Shown piece after piece: positions 60,976 to 64,000 of a DNA stretch of 64,000 nucleotides. The DNA is taken from positions 558,001 to 622,000 of the forward strand of contig NZ_LT906453.1 in the NCBI RefSeq assembly GCF_900187045.1. Reading direction: 5' to 3'. Position numbers and translations under genes: made by a program. This DNA comes from Dermatophilus congolensis (lineage in GTDB: Bacteria > Actinomycetota > Actinomycetes > Actinomycetales > Dermatophilaceae). Within the stretch, counting starts at the first letter, position 1. Every line of letters starts with the position of its first letter. A model generated the notes under the pieces. The model was not told the DNA's origin. It made no database searches and worked only from the letters and a program-made list of their open reading frames with translations.

Positions 60976-61596
60976 TTAGGAGCGGCGTAGTACTGCCACG
61001 AGGAAGTTTCCGTTTTCGTACGGTTGGAGATCCCAGGTGGCCAGGTTCAGGGATGGAGTCAGTCCTGCTTGGGCTGCGTCGTGGAAGAATTCGTCGAATT
61101 CGTATCCGCGTCCTGCGCCGAATCCGATGACCGCTCGTCCAGCGGGTGTCAGGTGTGCTGCCAAGCGGGTGAGTACGCGTTGGCGAGTGCTGGGGGCCAG
61201 GAAGGTCATGACGTTGCCAGCGCACACGATCAGGTCGAATGGGTCGGTGATCTCATGTGCGGGCAGGTCGAGGGCTGCGAGGTTTTCGGTGATCCAGGTG
61301 GCTTGGGGGTAATCCTGGCGTGCTGCCTCGATGAGGACAGGGTCGCCGTCGACGCCCACTACGGTGTGCCCTTGTTGGGCGAGGTAGCCTCCGACGCGTC
61401 CGCTGCCACATCCGGCGTCCAGGATTCGGCAGCCACGGGTGGCCATGGCGTCGATGAGTCGGGCTTCGCCGAAGATGTCTTCACCGTTGGCGCTCATGGT
61501 GCGCCAACGGTCGCGGTACCAGATGGAGTGGTTGGGGTTCTGGGCGATGATGTTGTCCCAGGCGCTGGGTTCGTAGTCGTTGGTGGGCGCGGTCAT
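60976..61596 (-). CDS. Class I SAM-dependent methyltransferase
   Basis: A 206-residue Rossmann-fold methyltransferase. Motif I is ILDAGCGSGRVGGYL, the acidic ribose contact is in VVGVDGDPVLI, and later strands are FDLIVCAGNVM and AVIGFGAGRGY. The N-terminal YRDRWRTMSANGEDIFGEAR is typical of small actinobacterial methyltransferases of unknown target. The substrate cannot be told. ATG 61596 has AAGAGG a few bases upstream. It is followed 34 bases later by the convergent pspC gene, and lies downstream of, but separate from, the SanA-like gene. Confidence 0.88.
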   Translation of the reverse strand: MTAPTNDYEPSAWDNIIAQNPNHSIWYRDRWRTMSANGEDIFGEARLIDAMATRGCRILDAGCGSGRVGGYLAQQGHTVVGVDGDPVLIEAARQDYPQATWITENLAALDLPAHEITDPFDLIVCAGNVMTFLAPSTRQRVLTRLAAHLTPAGRAVIGFGAGRGYEFDEFFHDAAQAGLTPSLNLATWDLQPYENGNFLVAVLRRS

Positions 61597-61663
61597 GGAG
61601 GCCTCTTTTGGTAGGGGTGGTGATTGGTTGCTGCGTTGCACCCTACGTGGATGTGTTGGGTGG

Positions 61664-62338
61664 TTATCGGCGGTGTATCTGTCCCATGGTGAGGTCGGTC
61701 AGGGTGCGCGTGGCGGCTTTGATTCCGGCGAAGAGTTCACGGATTTCGCCTTCGGCCCATTCAGCTGAGGTGTTGGTGGTGTCGTCGGCGATGCCGATGG
61801 CGTCAATGCCGGCGGCGCGGGCTAGGGCTACAGCGCGAGGTAGGTGGAAGCGTTGTGAGACGACGTACATCTGGGTGATGCCGGCCTCAGCGGCGTTACG
61901 CATGGAGGCATAGGTGTTGATGCCGATGGGGTCGTGGTCGATTTTGTCTGCGGGGATTCCGTGTTCGCGTAGGTAGTTGGCCATGGTGGTGGTTTCGCCT
62001 AGGCCCCCGGAGTTGCCGTCGCCGGTGACGAGGATGCGTTCGGCGAGGTTGGCGTTCCACAGTTGTAGAGCAACATCGAGGCGGGCAGCCAGGAACGGGC
62101 TGGGGCGTCCTTCGGGATAGGCCTGGGCGCCGAGAACCATGACGGTGGCTGGGTGTAGGCCCTCGTTGGTGGGGCGGTCGGTTGTGATGCCGAGTTGGTG
62201 GGTGGAGAAAACACGCCATTGGGAGGCTCGATAGATCCACAAGCTGGATCCGGCCATGGCGAGGCTGATGCCTCCGAGCGTGACGCCAGTGGTGAGCAGG
62301 GTGTAGACGAGGGGTTTTGGCAGTGTGGTGTTTTTCAT
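61664..62338 (-). CDS. YdcF/SanA-family (DUF218) membrane protein
   Basis: A 224-residue protein with one N-terminal hydrophobic helix (VYTLLTTGVTLGGISLAMA) and an extracytoplasmic DUF218 domain. It shows TVMVLGAQAYPEGRPSPFLA and ARLDVALQLWN, then ILVTGDGNSGGLGETTTMA, IGINTYASM and VVSQRFHLPRAVALARAAGI. This is close to SanA, linked to vancomycin exclusion and envelope barrier function in enteric bacteria. Its start overlaps the end of the uridylyltransferase gene by four bases (ATGA), so the two are coupled. Both act near cell-surface carbohydrate, which may explain the pairing. Confidence 0.88.
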   Translation of the reverse strand: MKNTTLPKPLVYTLLTTGVTLGGISLAMAGSSLWIYRASQWRVFSTHQLGITTDRPTNEGLHPATVMVLGAQAYPEGRPSPFLAARLDVALQLWNANLAERILVTGDGNSGGLGETTTMANYLREHGIPADKIDHDPIGINTYASMRNAAEAGITQMYVVSQRFHLPRAVALARAAGIDAIGIADDTTNTSAEWAEGEIRELFAGIKAATRTLTDLTMGQIHRR

Positions 62339-63729
62339 GGCAAATGCGTTCCGGCAGGAACGGTTCTAGCTCCGTCGTGTTCTGTGGCGGTCAGGGTGGT
62401 TGTTCCGGTGATGACGATGTCGTTTTCGAATGTCCAGTCACCTTCAATGGTGAGGGATTCTGCCTGGCGTAGGGAAGGCGGTCCGGCGGGGAAGCGTGCT
62501 TCGAAGTCGGCGATTTTCTTGTAGTGGTTGGGGTCTAGGGTGATGGTGGGGGCGGTGTTGGCGGTCATGACCAGGTGTCCGTGTGCGTCTCGGTGGTAGA
62601 CGTCGGAACGGATGAGCAGGAGCTCGTTGGTGGTTTTGACTGGAAGGAAACGGGATCGGGGGACTTCGATGGCGGTGGCGTCGTCGAAGATTTCGATGGC
62701 TGCGCCCATGGCAGATTCGATTTGGATGACGGGGGTGGTGGTGGCGTCTTTGGGGTCGACCGTTTTTCGGTTGGTGATCATAGGCAGGCCGATGGCGCCG
62801 TTTTTGTGTTGGAGGGTGCGCAGAAGTGCAGGCAGGTGGAGCCAGAGGGTGTTGGTGTTGAAGTAGGCGTGCTTGGTGATGTCTTGGAAGTCATCGAGGT
62901 CTTCGGGCAGGGTTTGGGCGACTTCGCGTAGGACGAGCCGGTTGTCGCTGAGTCGTTGGGCGAGGTGGCCGCCTTTGCGGTCCATTGGGGTGCGTTTGCA
63001 CACTTCCATGGCAAAGGCTGATCCGGTGGAGGCGAACCAGCCCGCTAGTTGGGCATTGGGTGCGGCTCCGAGGTTGTCTGCGTTGGAGACGTTGGCGTAT
63101 TCGTATCCGGCTTCGATGAGTTGTTCGAGGATGCCGGTGTCTAGCAGCGAGGGGTAGAGGTCGCCGTGGCCAGGTGGGCACCATTCGAGGGCGGGGTCGG
63201 TGGGCCAGCTGACTGGTTCAAGGGTGTTGGCGTGGAGCTTGGGTTCTTGGGATTGCAGGAAGTCAATAGGTAGGTCTTCGACGGCTAGGTGAGGGTATTT
63301 TTTCAGGGCTTGGAGGGTGTCGGTTTGGGTGTTGAAGCTGTTCATGAACAGCAGGGGGAGGGGGGCTGCGTAGGTTGCGCGGGCTTTGGTGATTTGGTCG
63401 ACGATGATGTCGAGGAAGTTCATGCCCTCGCGCACAGGCAGCAGTGTTTTGGCTTTGTCTAGGCCCATGGAGGTGCCTAGGCCGCCGTTGAGTTTGATGA
63501 TGACGGTTTTTTTCAGGGCGGCGGCGTCGGCTTCGGGGTCGCTGCTTCTTTCGGCGAGGGTGGGCAGTTCCCGGATAGGGGTGATGCTCTCTTCGGGGAT
63601 GAGTCCGGTGCTGCCGGAAGCGAGTTGATGGTAGTAGGACTCGAATGTGGCGATCGCTGCGGGGCTAGCTCCGGCGTCCTGCATTTTTTGGCGTGCGTGC
63701 TGTAGTCCGGGAGGCGTGATCGCTGTCAT
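62335..63729 (-). CDS. UTP-glucose-1-phosphate uridylyltransferase (UDPGP type)
   Basis: A 464-residue enzyme making UDP-glucose from UTP and glucose-1-phosphate. It is the eukaryote-like UDPGP family, not GalU: KLNGGLGTSMGLDKAKTLLP, the FMNSFNTQTDTL segment, PPGHGDLYPSLL and NVSNADNLG, with the KTTNELLLIRSDVY part later. UDP-glucose feeds glycogen, trehalose and surface polymers. ATG 63729 has TAAGAT six bases upstream, a leaderless pattern. Downstream it is translationally coupled to the SanA-like gene. Confidence 0.93.
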   Translation of the reverse strand: MTAITPPGLQHARQKMQDAGASPAAIATFESYYHQLASGSTGLIPEESITPIRELPTLAERSSDPEADAAALKKTVIIKLNGGLGTSMGLDKAKTLLPVREGMNFLDIIVDQITKARATYAAPLPLLFMNSFNTQTDTLQALKKYPHLAVEDLPIDFLQSQEPKLHANTLEPVSWPTDPALEWCPPGHGDLYPSLLDTGILEQLIEAGYEYANVSNADNLGAAPNAQLAGWFASTGSAFAMEVCKRTPMDRKGGHLAQRLSDNRLVLREVAQTLPEDLDDFQDITKHAYFNTNTLWLHLPALLRTLQHKNGAIGLPMITNRKTVDPKDATTTPVIQIESAMGAAIEIFDDATAIEVPRSRFLPVKTTNELLLIRSDVYHRDAHGHLVMTANTAPTITLDPNHYKKIADFEARFPAGPPSLRQAESLTIEGDWTFENDIVITGTTTLTATEHDGARTVPAGTHLP

Positions 63730-63780
63730 GGCCCGATCTTAGGTGTGGATGAGTGGTTTGGGCGGGGGTCTGCTGGTGGG

Positions 63781-64000
63781 TCAGGGTGTGTTGCGTGGGG
63801 GAGCGGTGCGGCGCAGCCAACGCAGCACAAGGACGGGCAGGATGAGGGGTAGGAGTAGGTATCCGATGCCGTAGTAAGACCAGACGGTGGCGCGGGGAAA
63901 GAGCTGGGGCTGGAGGATGCTCAGGGTGCCGATGATGAGCACGCCCGCTAGCTCGATGAGGCATATGGTGCGCAGCGCGGCGCGGGAGCCTGGGTGTCCC
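63781..64000 (-). CDS. C-terminal part of a membrane protein (cut by window edge)
   Basis: The last 73 codons before the TGA at 63781-63783 are visible. They encode RTICLIELAGVLIIGTLSIL, one hydrophobic helix, a short loop with QPQLFPRATVW, then a second helix (SYYGIGYLLLPLILPVLVL) and a basic RWLRRTAPPRNTP end. The start lies beyond 64000. It is on the same strand as the uridylyltransferase, 51 bases before it, and may be in its operon, although the TAAGAT box suggests that gene has its own promoter. Confidence 0.7.
   Translation of the reverse strand, partial: GHPGSRAALRTICLIELAGVLIIGTLSILQPQLFPRATVWSYYGIGYLLLPLILPVLVLRWLRRTAPPRNTP

Noticed and set aside
1-64000. tRNA, rRNA, CRISPR, IS elements, prophage
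   Set aside because: Looked for TpsiC-arm signatures, rRNA-like tracts, spaced direct repeats and transposase or integrase motifs by eye; none was found. A tool search could still find weak ones.

Overview
This window looks like chromosomal DNA of an actinomycete (Actinomycetota). The support is fairly high G+C, many GTG starts, starts that look leaderless behind a TAnnnT box, a fused lysyltransferase/lysyl-tRNA synthetase (LysX type), a single-chain PurL, a UDPGP-type UTP-glucose-1-phosphate uridylyltransferase, and a trypsin-like secreted protease. A member of the Micrococcales (for example the Dermatophilaceae) would fit, but the genus is inference only. I saw no rRNA, tRNA, CRISPR array, insertion sequence or prophage. 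The content is mostly housekeeping genes with patches of accessory and decaying genes.

Layout. 0.4-2.6 kb: a PTS remnant (possible decayed EIIB, intact EIIA, BglG-type antiterminator) meeting ogt tail to tail. 2.7-9 kb: purL, a PAP2 phosphatase and an aromatic-acid-exporter-like membrane protein. 9.1-11.7 kb: cstA with its small YbdD-type partner, closed by a perfect 54-bp palindrome. 12.3-16.3 kb: secreted heparinase II/III-like lyase, secreted serine protease and serine acetyltransferase. 16.4-18 kb: a decaying, relatively AT-rich patch with a broken lipoprotein gene, a frameshifted secreted-protein gene and a small unknown gene. 18.2-22 kb: GNAT acetyltransferase, BrkB-like membrane protein, a small conserved-looking protein and an alpha/beta hydrolase that has lost its nucleophile. 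22.5-28 kb: an esterase translationally coupled to lysX, then a DUF4352-like protein. 28.4-35.8 kb: secreted peptidase, CPBP protease, pyrimidine-dimer glycosylase, membrane protein, EEP-family protein, lysophospholipase-like hydrolase and YqeY. 36-43.5 kb: glgX, an SUMT, a membrane protein, a MarR regulator, aroD and a small membrane protein. 43.7-53.5 kb: GlsB-type protein, pRiA4b ORF-3 protein, YtcJ-like amidohydrolase, a divergent G6PDH, yciO, argS, a degenerate nucleotidyltransferase, and a S-box riboswitch driving a cystathionine gamma-synthase-type gene. 53.6-64 kb: a GH26-like lipoprotein, a pair of CNNM/HlyC proteins, TerC, an unknown gene, PspC, a methyltransferase, a YdcF/SanA protein coupled to the uridylyltransferase, and a truncated membrane gene at the edge.

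Themes. Sulfur and one-carbon supply (cysE, SUMT, SAM-controlled metB), carbohydrate handling (PTS EIIA, glgX, G6PDH, uridylyltransferase) and cell-envelope work (lysX with its esterase, CNNM pair, SanA-like protein, secreted hydrolases) recur. Many genes end in unusually long, near-perfect palindromes. The strand bias of G/T versus A/C changes sign several times, most sharply around 44-53.5 kb, which may record a local inversion.
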